Assembly: GCF_028769735.1 (NCBI RefSeq)
Contig: NC_088169.1
Span: forward strand, 43,305,229-43,369,228
Origin: Zonotrichia leucophrys gambelii
Lineage: Eukaryota > Chordata > Aves > Passeriformes > Passerellidae
Direction: 5' to 3'
DNA: 64,000 nt
Under the pieces are notes generated by a model. That model saw nothing but the letters and a program-made list of their open reading frames with translations, was not told the origin of the DNA and did no database searches. Of this stretch, positions 41,207 through 52,317 are shown piece after piece. The first letter of the stretch is position 1. The number at the start of each line of letters is the position of its first letter. A program made the translations under genes and the position numbers.

Positions 41207-41885
41207 TAAATGAAATAATACATGTAGTAAAAGACTCCAGATTTCTGGTAACTTCAGAATTATTGGTATTATTATAAGGAAACTCCCAGCAAAATATAAC
41301 CCCATGTTATTAATGCAGGTTGTTCGTAATAATTGCACTGCTGTGATGTGCTGTTTTAGACCAGTGAGTGTGCTCATTAAACACTTCATGATAACTTAAA
41401 ACCTTTGAAGAGCAATTGTGCTGCTTTGTGTGTGACAGCTGCTGTCATAAAAATCTTCATGCCAATGTAAAATATTAATACAAGGCAAAAAAATACACTG
41501 CTGCAAAATATGAATTTTTATATTATTTGACTTAATTTCTGTCTCTGTGTAAATTCCCTCAGCAAATTTTACATAACCCTTCCCCTTATTTGTTTTTGAA
41601 TTAACAGCCCATCCTGACAGTACAGTTTCAATCCATTACTCGGGTTAAATGAATCACTCAAAAAGTAGAAACGTTGATTCATGAGAAAACGCGCTGAGAG
41701 AGAGATGATACTCTTTAAAATAGAAAACAATCAAAAATTGAAATATTGTCTTTTTTCAACTGCATAATATCATTATGCAGGTCACACCTTTTTGCAAAAT
41801 ATTGCATAAGAAAGTTGTAATGTAACTTTTCTCAGTTTTTCAAGGGCATTTTAAGTGGAATCCTTTTGGTTTTTCTCTCACTGCT

Positions 41886-41995
41886 TGTGTTGGTTCTGGC
41901 TGAGCTGGAGTTCATTTTCCCATAGCAGCCCCCACAGTGCTGTGCAGTTTGGTGGCACTTGGCACCTGTAAACTCACCACAGTGCTTCATGTTTT
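41886..41995 (+). mobile_element. ERV LTR, family C, 5' fragment
   Basis: TGTGTTGGTTCTGGCTGAGCTGGAG followed by TTCATTTTCCCATAGCAGCCCC and ACAGTGCTGTGCAG matches the 5' start of the family C type LTR, read in the plus direction. The similarity fades within about 110 bp, so most of the LTR has been deleted or has decayed. Confidence 0.7.
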
Positions 41996-44900
41996 TATAC
42001 ATATGACAACTTTATCTGTCCAAACTTCACTGCCTGGTGAAGGTCTATGCTTAAAAACCCAATAGCGGTTTGGGGAATTTCTTTTTTTTTTCATAGAAAT
42101 CTTTGGAACTCGTTCATCCTTTGTCTCTGTTTATGCTTCAATAATTTATATCATCACGTATTTTTGTGCCAACACTTGATCATGCACACGGAAAAATCTC
42201 TGAACTTCATATGTGTTGACAATATGTATTCTTGCTTAGTATTTACTAATTCTGGAAATGCAAATTTTTCTCAGGAATCTACTGACTGCAATAAATCTTT
42301 CTCTTCAAAAGATTTTCGGCTCCACAAAAGACAAGAGCTATGAGAGAAAAGAGCTCAGATTATGATAGTCTTTATGTGAAAAGGAAGGGTGAGATCCCCC
42401 AGCCTCTCAATTAACAATAGCCTATGAGAATGTTATTGTTAAAATTTATTATTGCAATATTTAGACCAAATGTGGCATTCACAGCAAGAATTTTTTTTTT
42501 CTTATTCATTTTAAATAGAATTGAGATGTTCTGAACTGAGTGAACTATGAACAGTGAAGTCATGTAGCCCTTCCAAAGACACCTGAATAACACCTCACAT
42601 TAACATTTAGGAATTAGGAAGAATACTCTTGAGTGTAAATAAAACCTGAAATCCTACTCAGACATAAGGGATGTCTTACTTTACTGAAGTAACAGAATGT
42701 AGATGAGAGTTAAAAAGAATTTAACAGATGGCAAACATCATAATGGAGATTTTATTGCCAGCTTTAAGTAGTTTTGGTCCTAGAATATGCCACCAGAATC
42801 AGATTTAACAATGAGAAAAGCAACTATAGTGAAGTGGGTGAAGGAGCAAAAAGAGGAGAAAGGACATTTGAGACTTGAGAATGCAGTATAATGTCAGGCA
42901 AGAGACATAGACTGGTTTATTTATATAGAGATCACAACATAAAGCCTTTTCCAAGGCATTTTACCTCTCCAGCATGATTTGAACAAAAAAATAATAATCC
43001 ACAGGTTAAGAAGCCTGAGAAATAAAACATTTAGGAGACTTCTTTCTTCAAAGAGGATGAATATCAGGTGAGATTAAAAATAAAAAAAAAGGTGGGAGAC
43101 AAGGTTTGCCCATATATATCTTAAGCACAAAGATATCCTCGATATTTCTGCATATTTGAGCCCTGAGATCAGGGAGATCACTCGGAGAGCTCTGGCTGCA
43201 GGATAGAAACATGTGTGTTGCATGTTAAAATGAGCAAAGAAAGACAGACAAGTGGTAGAGCACTTTCCAGTGAATCAGTGGTCTTGCTACAAGTATTATG
43301 AGAATTTTGATAGATGGTATTGAGAACCTCAGTGGAGTGATATTGGGATTGGCCCCTCCTCACAGAGCTATTTGAAAACAGATTCAAATCAATATGTAGG
43401 TGATAAGTATTTGTTGTTATTACTGCTGTGTTCCGCAGGGGGTTTCAAAGAGGTAATTCATTGTGGCGCATGAAATAGTCCTGTGGGAGCTCCCAGGTTA
43501 GAGGAGAATAAAACTAGCAAATGAAGTGTCAAGACTTTATACTACTGTTTATTTTATACATTTAAAGTACACGATCCTTTCTAGTACCATTTCTTCAAAT
43601 AGCTGCACGATTTACCATATTTTAAAACTACTTTTGAAAGAGCAAACCAGTCAGCACAATTGTAGCACTTTGAAGCATTAAATATAATATAATGATTGGA
43701 GTGTTTGAAATCTAGATTTTGAAAAACTAGATTTTTTTTAAAAAACTATATTTTTTCAAAATATAACACATTTTAAACATTTTTGTAATGCAAGGCTATC
43801 ACTTCTATATTACAAATACCAGATCTCTTCACTGGCCTTCTAAAGCCCAAAGGCTGTCAGCACACATTTGTCAGTCTTCAGCAACAAATGAAATAAATTC
43901 TTACATCTCTAACACTGAATGTGCAAACAGGTAATCTTCCACTTCACAAGCTACACGTACACATAAAATTGGTAAAAGTTTGTTTGGCAAAAGTATATCC
44001 CTTCCCTTCCTCTCTGTTCCTTCTGGGTTTGAGTATCAGGCACACATCCAAAAGGCAATGACATAGCATCCAAAAAGAAGGTGGATGTGTCTTTATTTTT
44101 ATCCACAGCAATGTAATAAAAGGGGCTGATTCTGTATCATGCTTTAATAGCTTATTAAGATCATTGATTTGTTGCACACAGGATTATCTCCGTGGTGAAA
44201 ATGTCTGCAGAAGCTGCCAAAAAAGAGCCTGGACTATGGCTAGGACTTCTAGACTCAACTATGGACAAAAAATACATAGCAATCCCCCTTTCTTTCCTGG
44301 CTGGTTATGAGAGAAAGCAAAGTTGTGCAGAAGTAAAAGAATGCAGAAAGTTTTTTGATAAAGAAAAATAATTCTAACTTTATGACCTGTAGAGAAGCTA
44401 GTGCTGAATATCAAATTTATTGTGGTCAACTTGTACACTTGCCTGAAATTCAGACACATTTTCAAGTAGCTGTAAGCAATATCATCATAGTGAATCTATC
44501 TCTTCAATTTAAAAAAAAAGGAGTTTAAAATCTTACTTAGCTTTTAATTGATACCAGTCACCCAAATCTAAGAAAATTACACAAAATTATATATATTGCA
44601 TAAGTATATGTAAGATATAGATATTAAAAATTTAAGCCTCAATTCTTATTATGTTTATTTCTTTTCAACTCTAGTTCCTCACATAAAATCTTAAATCCTA
44701 AGATGATAATTTTGTTTTCTTACTAAAATATATTGGTTTCCACTTTAAATCTAACTTTAAATTCCCAAAGTCTTACTCATATATCAGTGATTCAGTAGAA
44801 GAATTTTTCAAACACCTGTTTCATTTATCTTAAACATACACTTTAACATATACTTAAAGACACAAGTGATTTCTGAAAAAAAAAGAAAATTATCTATATT

Positions 44901-46640
44901 GTAATAAAATTCTACAAAATTGAATGTTTTAACTGTTCTGTTGGACAGCCCAAATCTGATGCCTCAGAACAAAGTAGGACTCCTTCTGGTACACATTAAA
45001 GACAACTTTTAAGTTGAATTCCAAAAAGGGAATGCATGCCAGCTTAAATCCATGAAATCACAACATGGGAGGCTGTGATTTCGCGGGAGGTACTAGTAGC
45101 TCAAGATTTATGCACAAGTCAAAATATCAAAAATTATGGGTTCATATTTTTGTTCTATAATATCTTAGAAAATGTTCAAATGAAACAGGATTCATGTAAA
45201 TTTCACTATGCCTAGCACACAGATTATAATTCTGGCAATTTAGAAGATGTAGGATAAAGAGGATATGAAGGCTAATTATAATTTTGACATCTTGAAAAGA
45301 TTGCACTAAATATATCAATATTAAGAAAATTCTAATGCAGTAGAAGAGAGTGTAATGAAATATACTGTTCTTGAAATTCTTTTGTCATTTAATACTTTCT
45401 TAATAGCTCTAGTCACATTCTAAGACTATTTTACAGTACTTCAATACCACAGTGTGTCATTATCAAATAGATATAAGATATATGCAGTATTACAAAGAAC
45501 ATCTGCTTTTAAATATTTGAACTCCTAACTTCTTTCTCTAAAGTTAAACCTCCAAGGGCACTCTAAGGAAGGAAGTGTCCAAACTTTTTTAGATATTGCT
45601 CAAAATCCCATCTAGACTTTTAGTAGGACTTGAAAACGTATAGATTAAGTGTCAGTGCAAGAAGATCTTAGGCTGGTTTCAAACTGAATTGTTAAGGCAT
45701 AACCCAGAATGTTCTGTCACATTTTTCCAGCAGTTCAAAAAGAAATGGGAAACTACATGATCTCTACAGCCACATTTTTAATTGCCTCTTTACTGTCAAG
45801 TCAAAAAGAACCTGGGGTTCACATTTAAGCCTGAAAACATGCAACACCCTCAAATTCAGTGAATACAGATAACACAAAATGCAGGAAAAATAATTCAAAA
45901 TGGAGAAATGGAGTTTAGATGAAAATATTTATCTATTGCCACCATCTCTGCCTATATTTCTACACTCGAAGAGAAATAAGAAGAGAAATCAGATGAGCTG
46001 AAAAATGTCATGATTCAGAGAAGTAGTAACTTACTTTGCTTGTGGTTGGAGTTCTACACCTATCAAGTGCATAGCCACAGGATTTTTAATGAAAATTATT
46101 ACAAATGTGTTTCAGAGAATAAACAAAACAAAAATACAATGCAACCAAATAAGACCCCAAACTACACAAAAACAAGACTGTAAGAAAAGTGGAAAGATGT
46201 ATGAGAAATAACAGTGGCATTATTGTTGAGTGTTTTAGGACGTTGATTCCAATTGTTTTCCATGAAATGCAGCTACCTGCCCTCAACCTCCTGGTTTGCC
46301 ACAGTTCTATCAAAAATTAGTACAGTTTCTCTTTTTAACTGCCAAATCTCTTATGTTAATGTAATAACCCAGAGGGACATGCCACTTTATACCTACTATT
46401 TGACTAAAATACTGTGTTAAGTCTATATTGTGCCAAGTGTATTTTAACATGTGTTATGATAAAACTGATACTCATTGATACTGTGCTCACAGAAATCCTA
46501 TAATTGTAGGCCTATTCCTGTAAATCTTGGAGCACTACACAGGCAACTTTTCACATATTTTATGAGATGATTCAGTGACATGTATTAGTGGAAAACATAC
46601 CAATTCACTCTTCAAATGCATAAAGGAAACAGAATCATGG
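41996..46640. other. GPC5: Intron, nothing recognised
   Basis: AT-rich sequence downstream (in gene direction) of the GPC5 exon. No repeat or exon was assigned. Confidence 0.5.
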
Positions 46641-46646
46641 ACTTAC
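46641..46646 (-). promoter_or_regulatory. GPC5: 5' splice site (GTAAGT) of the GPC5 exon
   Basis: On the minus strand the coding frame ...ATA ACA GAC C is followed directly by GTAAGT, a perfect match to the intronic half of the donor consensus. The exonic side (ACC) is weaker than the usual CAG. The split codon begins with C, so the next exon must complete a codon of the form CNN. The human protein, from memory, has Trp (TGG) here; a change to CGG would give Arg. Confidence 0.8.
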
Positions 46647-46809
46647 GGTCTGTTATTTTCAGGACTCTCTTGAATTCTCCACTTCCAGATCCTCCACAAC
46701 CATCTTCATCATCACAATCACCACTGATTTGTTCATCTACACCTCCACCACTGCCTGTTTGTTGGAGATCCCATTTGTCATATTTTGGAAATGATTTGCC
46801 CTGCAACAG
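46647..46809 (-). CDS. GPC5: Glypican-5 internal (penultimate) coding exon
   Basis: This exon encodes 54 codons plus one base (entry phase 0, exit phase 1) of a glypican, a GPI-anchored heparan sulfate proteoglycan of the cell surface that modulates Hedgehog, FGF and Wnt signalling. The reading begins LLQGKSFPKYDKWD, runs through SGDCDDEDGCGGSGSGE and ends KRVLKITD. Four Ser-Gly sites (TGSGG, ISGD, GGSG, GSGE) lie in an acidic, glycine-rich context, the known signature of glypican glycosaminoglycan attachment near the C-terminus. From memory, the acidic SGD...GSGE block and the KITD end match human GPC5 better than GPC3, and the serine spacing is the same as in the human protein. The exon is bounded by AG on the 5' side and GTAAGT on the 3' side. 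It lacks the N-terminal cysteine-rich core and the GPI signal, which lie in other exons not found here. GPC5 has megabase-scale introns, consistent with a lone exon. GPC3 is the closest alternative but less likely. Confidence 0.9.
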
Positions 46810-46840
46810 CTGAAGACAAGATATAGTGTGCAAGTTAGCA
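46810..46840 (-). promoter_or_regulatory. GPC5: 3' splice site and branch point of the GPC5 exon
   Basis: Read on the minus strand, this stretch starts with TGCTAAC (46834-46840), a near-ideal branch-point heptamer. Its branch adenosine (46835) lies about 25 nt from the AG dinucleotide at 46810-46811, the usual distance. The tract between them is only moderately pyrimidine-rich (TATCTTGTCTTCAG), so the strong branch point may compensate. A second AG lies 9 nt downstream inside the exon (CAG CTG TTG CAG), so use of that site would remove Leu-Leu-Gln in frame. The first AG is preferred because, by recollection, human GPC5 contains LLQG at this point. Confidence 0.8.
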
Positions 46841-47110
46841 GTACATGCGGAGAGCTTCAGAGAGTACCCAAAATTTCACGTAAGTCCCTAGTAATTACCT
46901 GATTTGAAAAGGAAATTTCAGGATCAACAGAATGAGAATTCTGAATTTTTAAAATTTTTTTTTCTTTAACACTGACTTACAGATAGATTTAAAAGAATGG
47001 CATTTGGAGATGTATTGTTTAGTTTTAATTAAAAACCCACAAATTGTCTTTATCACTATATAAGAAAATCACCAATTTCTTGCCCAGAGGCCAAGTGGAG
47101 TGGTTAAGTA

Positions 47111-47455
47111 CATAGAATCATAGAAAAGTATGGGTTGGAAGAGACCTTTAAAGGCCATCTGGTGCAAATTCCCCTGCAATGAGCAAGGACATCTTTAACT
47201 AGATCAGGTTGTTCAGAGCCCCAACCCAACCTGATTTTAAATATTTCCAGGGCTGGGTCATCTACTACTTTCCTGGGAAACTTGTTCCAGCATCTCACCA
47301 CCCTCACTACAAAAAACTTCTTCATTATATGTGGTCTAAATCAAACCCCCTTCAGCTTAAAACTATTGCCCTTATTTCTACCACAACAGACCCCACTAAA
47401 ATGTTTGTTGCCCCTTTCTTATAGGCCCACTTGGAGCAGACAGCAACTGTGCTAC
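47111..47455 (-). mobile_element. CR1 LINE, 3'-terminal fragment
   Basis: The plus strand starts CATAGAATCATAGAAAAGTA and continues GGTTGGAAGAGACCTTTAAAGG, AACTAGATCAGGTTGTTCAGAGCC and CTTGTTCCAGCATCTCACCACCC. This is the antisense of the CR1 3' end and the end of its reverse-transcriptase ORF. The subfamily differs from the copy at 17844. It is 5'-truncated. It lies about 300 bp upstream of the GPC5 acceptor and in gene sense. Confidence 0.93.
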
Positions 47456-49001
47456 TTAACAGCTGGATCTGGATCTTTTAAAGACCTATGCGGTGTCTAC
47501 AGACACTTAAGATACATTTATTGTTTTATGTGAATTTTTCACATTTGAAATATCTGAAATAGTGTGAGAGCTGTGTTGCAGTTCTATATTGGTGAATCCA
47601 AAACACCCTTTTCTGCTCTGAGTGTGTCAAACAGAAATGTAGTAGAACCTGAAAAAAAATATTGTTGGGATGATATCAAATGCTTGACCAAGGGACAGCA
47701 GACCAAACTAGTACATTCAGAGGCAGGGCTAGCTTGGAGATAACTGTTTCCAAAGGACATCCAGGTATTACTTGGGTTGAACTGATAAAAGTGAGGTAAA
47801 ATAAAACAAAGGGGTAGCTGGTACTGGCCTAAGCAGTGTAGATTATTCAGTTCCAGTAAATAAGATTGTTCTCTCACTCCTTTTCATTTCTCACTATAGA
47901 GATTGCAATGATATCTGCATTTTTTAGAAGAAAACAATAGAGATCTGTTTAAACATTTCTCCACTCTGTTGAGCAGTGCTGAGCAGTTATCTGAATAATG
48001 TTAATGTCTCTCATTTATCAAATGTACAAGTGCTGTCATACAGTATTTAAATACGAGGTGGTACAACTGTCATATACACACAAACAAAGTGCTCTCTTCC
48101 CCATTCAGATTCATTTCAGTTTATCTGTCAGATAAATATGAACACCATCACCTATAAAAACCCAGGTTCTTACAAATGTTAATAATTTTTATAACCTCAT
48201 CTCATCCAAAATGCCAGTTTGTACAGGTTTGTACATTACTCATGCTTCAGTCTAGGAAGACTTCTTTACACTGGCCAAAACCTCACTGTCTCAGATTCTT
48301 TAATTTAATAATCAGATAGTACTTTCTCTTTAGGAAGATATTAATTAGTTAGAAACAGACTCAGTTGTTTTATAGCTTCAAAAATGTGTTTGCTTTGTTG
48401 TTTAACAAGATACTGCATTCATATTTTCAACCTATATACTGAGTTTATTTTCAGCTTATGGAGTCACTTTCCAGACATGGATCTCTTAAGTGCTGTACAG
48501 TGCCCAACAAAAAATATTTTAATCACTACTGCAACGAGATCATTCAGATAAATCTCAATGCTTCCATAAAATCCACTTGCTCCTCTGTGTAAGAACAGGA
48601 GAATGCCACTCACCTCTGAATTAGCAGAGCCAATTTATGCAGCACTTTTAATTCAAAAGTTTTATTAGACATTTATATGCTACCTGAAAGACAAACTACT
48701 TAGCTAAGAGGAAAAAAAGCTCCTTGGTACTGCTGCTCTGCTCCCTGCTCATTGTGTAAGCCATGCCATACTTCTACAAAATAGTATTTATTGAAACAAA
48801 ACACAGACTGTTTAATGAACTACACTCAGTTAAAGAGCAGACTTCTTTTTCACCTCAATTCATATTGTGACATATTCCCAGGGCCAGTTGTATGATAAGG
48901 TACTCTATTCCTGAGATCTGTGGCATAAACATGGGCAGGAACTGCCAGCACAACAGACAGTTTTTCAAACAAAATGTGTTGGCAAATTTTCTACAATATG
49001 C

Positions 49002-49051
49002 CATATACATATATACCATATATACAATATATATCTAGTGTTTGTATATTC

Positions 49052-49098
<47 letters not shown>

Positions 49099-49147
49099 CA
49101 CACCTATCTGTGTGTGTTTATATATATATATATATATGTAAACACAC
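49002..49147. repeat. Compound (TA)n/(CA)n microsatellite
   Basis: Blocks of TATATA, then CACACACA, then TATATA, TGTGTGTG and TATATA again occur in mirror-like order. The CA block (about 49067-49081) and the TG block (about 49111-49117) are complementary, so the array can fold on itself. Frames read through it on both strands are low-complexity artefacts. Confidence 0.95.
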
Positions 49148-51396
49148 ATTTTTTTCAGCCAGAGAACATGCATCCTCCTCTATATCTCTGTCTCAGTCTT
49201 ACAAATATATTGGCTTAGTAAGGTTTTAGATTTTGTTGCGTCTTTAAATTTCAGCATACTTAGTTATTTCTCTTTCCTGTCTTTTTCTTCCTTTTTTTTC
49301 TTATTATTATGCATTATTGACTTATGACTAGAAAACTAAAAATACAGATGATCCCACTTAATTGCTTTAAAGGTAGGTCCAACATTGAAAAAGTACACAA
49401 ACTTTTTTCAAACTTTTCACTATGCTTGAAATAGTAGAAATTAAATAATGATTAAGCTCATTTGTTATTTGGACTTTGTTATTCTCAATTCAGTCTCCTT
49501 AAATGTACAAGAAGAAATTTTGTTTCCATATAAGTTCACAAGTCTCAGTGCTGGTCCTCTACTAAGCAAGACTTGGATCTAGTATAAATTCTTTATTAAA
49601 CAGAAATCCATGTAGTGCTTCAAAGCTAAATTGATTCACATTATAAATAAAGATAAAAGTTGTTTAGAAGAATTGTTCTCTTCTGCTGCACTTTTTATAA
49701 AGCTATTCTTTGAGAGGAAAATAAGTACATCTTCTAACTGGAAAATTCTGTTGTATATACTTACTAGGTCTTCCAGCTGAATGACAAGGTTATTAGCTGT
49801 ATACTATCTGCCCCTCCAAAAAGTACAATTACTGTTTTCCTGTTGTGTTGTAGTGTAATAGTTTCTTTTCTTCTTTTGTCTGAAACTTATACCATTCTAT
49901 CAAATTTTTGTCTCAAAAACCCTGAAACCACAAACCCCATGAGCTGAATCACACATTATTGTCTTTCAATTTCAATTAAAGAGGCAGCAAATATTCTTGG
50001 CAACTGTGTTTATTTGAATGAGTGGCAAGGGTTAATTCACCTCTGTTCTGAGACTGCAGTAGATACACCAATATTCTAGATTTGCAGGTTCTTAATGTTG
50101 ATGGAAGCTTATTGAACTAAGACTTTGGTATCAAAAGCATTTCCTCTGCTGGTGGCATTTTATTTTCCCAGAAAATTTGTGCACCACTACTATGGTATAT
50201 GCGCATGGGGGAATGATTTGGGTATAAATCAACTGAAAGGTACTTGGGAGTCTTCAGCTTCACAGCTTTCCTGCACAGCTTTGGGAAGTTTGGCCTCCCC
50301 CTTAGATCTTTTAGTGCTCAGTTGCCAAAATACCTCTCAGGACCAGTACTGATGGCTTAGTGAAATGCTTTCTTTGAACCCAAAAGCAATTCTGAACAAG
50401 GTTATAATACCAAAGAGTACCATTAATAAAATTTGTGACATTTCACATTTTAGAAAGGAAATATTTGCATTACAGAAGTTACACTGTTGTATTAAAGTAC
50501 TTGCAGGGTTCTGTAAATATATGACTCTGCTCTGTAACATTTCAGTAAGAAAATGAACTGCTTGCAGAAGCTACAGAGGCATCTTATGAGAGTTGTTGAA
50601 GTTCCAACAAATCTCAGAGTATAAGCATAATTAGGAAAATTATCACTAAGGATGTATGATTATTGTACAATCCTATAGGGCCTTGTAATATTTCAAGATT
50701 ATTTGAGACTTTTATTGATGATCTGGAAAGCAAAATGAAAAACCAAGTGGTAATGATAAATCTTTTATTGCCACGGGAACTGGAGAACTACTAAATAACA
50801 AAAAGAAGTGACAAACTAAGAAAATCTCATCTGGCAAGTGAGGCAATTGAGTGAATTTTAAAACACATACTACAATAAAATACAGACAAAAGTAAATTTG
50901 CAAGTCTAAATATTGTATTACATGCATATTAAAGACAAAATACTCTGTTTCGTAAATTAATTGTGGGTGTCCTGTGTAGCCAGCGGAATATGAATTACTC
51001 AGAGCAGTGTTCTAGCCAAAGATTTTAATGGGATATCTTTGGGGACAGAAATAGGAATACTTAGTCAGATTAGGGGTGTTATATTACTCCTAAATCCCAT
51101 TCTCATTGTCTCTGTTCAGAAAGGATGGCCCAGAAGTGAATTCCATTACGGTGATTAAAATGGAATCAAAAATCCTTTTGTTTTCACCACAGACCTCATC
51201 CTTTAGTACACTCAGAAAACCCTTGATCTCAAGATTTAACCAGCTCTATAAGCCTTGTAAGTGCCTATATGGCAAATATAGATTTAACAGATTTGGCAGG
51301 CCAAAGCAGATGAAAATGGCAAATAAATATATTTTTTAATTTAAATATTCAAAGTGAATAAAAAAAAATCTATGCTACAGGAATCATACATTTAAA

Positions 51397-51467
51397 AACA
51401 TTCAGGTCTATATAAAACATTTGGTCTATATAAATAAAATTTTATATAAACATTTGGTCAATATAAA
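51397..51467. repeat. Imperfect tandem repeat, ACATTTGGTCTATATAAA unit
   Basis: Three variants of the unit follow each other: one beginning ACATTCAGGTC, then ACATTTGGTCTATATAAA and ACATTTGGTCAATATAAA, separated by TA-rich filler. Confidence 0.75.
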
Positions 51468-51520
51468 AAAAATTCAGTAATTAACAGTAATAATCAACAG
51501 TTGGCGTAAGGGGGATATTT

Positions 51521-51605
51521 TAGTTTGGTTTGGTTTATTTAGACTTTTGGGGGGTTTTTGTTGTTTTTTTTTTTTTTTTGGTTGGTTGGTTGGTTGTTTT
51601 TTTCC
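51521..51605. repeat. Low-complexity T-rich / (GGTT)n tract
   Basis: TTTGGTTTGG, a G6 run, a long T run and then four GGTT units. Simple-sequence tract with no coding value. Confidence 0.9.
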
Positions 51606-51810
51606 CTGGTTCACATAGACTTTGGTCTTAAAACATGAATTAATTCAGAAGTTCAAGGACATGGTATGTGTGAGGTTAAAGTAAAAAACTGAAATAGTCC
51701 CTTCTACCTCTCAAAAATGTAGAAAATCATATAAGTAAATCCAAAATGGCAAGAGTGTACTCTGTTTTGTATTTTTCTGCTTAACAGGAAGTTACAAGTG
51801 ATTTAATCCC

Positions 51811-52317
51811 TGTTGTTTATCTCGGCAGGAACACCAGACAGCCATTCACTCACTCCTCCTCAGTGGGATGAGGGAGAAAATCAGGAAAATGGTAAAACTT
51901 ATGGGTTCGGATAAAAAAAGTGTAGTAGGACATAAAAGGAATGGCAAATAATAATAGTGAGGGTGATGAAAGAATGTACAAAACAAGCGATGCACAGTGG
52001 AATTTCTCACCACCCACTGACTGATGACCTGACCAGTGGATCACCAGCTAGCTCTCCCCAGTTTACATTTTTTGTGTAATTTTGTATGGTAAGGGATAAC
52101 TCTTGGATCATTTGGGCCCATCTTCTTGCACACCTCCAGCCCTGCTCGCTGGCAGGGCAGGAAGAGAAGACAAAAAGTCCTTGACCGAGTAAGCACTGCT
52201 CAACAGCAATTAAAATGTTGCTGTATTATTAACATTATTCTTGCCCTAAATCCAAAACGCAGCATAATACCAGCTGCTAGGGAGAAAATTAACTCTATCC
52301 CTTCTGAAACAAGGACA
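51811..52317 (-). mobile_element. ERV LTR, family C variant (solo, minus orientation)
   Basis: On the minus strand the element begins TGTCCTTGTTTCAGAAGGGA and then shows the GATAGAGTTAATTTTCTCCC motif and GCGTTTTGGATTTAGGGC, the typical 5' end of this avian LTR group. The plus strand contains CTCAGTGGGATGAGGGAGAAAATC and GATGCACAGTGG, matching the other end. It has about 507 bp and no internal viral genes. It resembles the element at 24990 but is a distinct subfamily. The right end (52317) is firmer than the left (51811). Sense with GPC5. Confidence 0.78.

Larger units (their letters stand above)
34601..41885. other. Intron, no gene recognised
   Basis: AT-rich intron with small simple repeats. 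Notable only: GT/TA alternation near 36808-36856, an ATTT run near 38947-38969, poly(A) near 38461-38472, and an 18-bp direct repeat near 41164-41206. No exon could be supported. Confidence 0.5.
1..46646 (-). other. GPC5: Last intron of GPC5 (inferred; incomplete)
   Basis: Everything left of the exon donor would be intron if the exon call is right, because the terminal exon encoding the GPI-anchor signal was not found. The sequence is AT-rich with scattered LTR and CR1 insertions and no other supportable coding exon. My scan for the terminal exon was by eye and is not exhaustive, so a short exon could have been missed. Confidence 0.6.
47456..51810. other. Intron with simple repeats, no gene
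   Basis: AT-rich intron containing the TA/CA microsatellite at 49002-49147, an imperfect tandem repeat at 51397-51467 and a T/GGTT-rich tract at 51521-51605. Otherwise nothing recognised. Confidence 0.5.

Noticed and set aside
1..46646. Terminal GPC5 exon (GPI signal) to the left of the found exon
   Set aside because: No segment with the expected reverse-complement coding pattern was recognised by eye. It probably lies beyond the window, but a translated alignment would be needed to exclude it.
46612..46833. Full 73-codon minus-strand frame as a complete small gene
   Set aside because: The frame extends beyond consensus splice sites at both ends into intron. Only the 46647-46809 part is coding.
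48991..49229. Tyrosine/isoleucine-rich frames of 60-63 codons on both strands
   Set aside because: Translations of a TA/CA microsatellite.
50680..50760. Possible ancient CR1 coding scrap (TTTATTGATGATCTGGAAAGC resembles the CR1 'isdLde' region)
   Set aside because: Only about 20 bases resemble the consensus and the neighbouring sequence does not extend the match.
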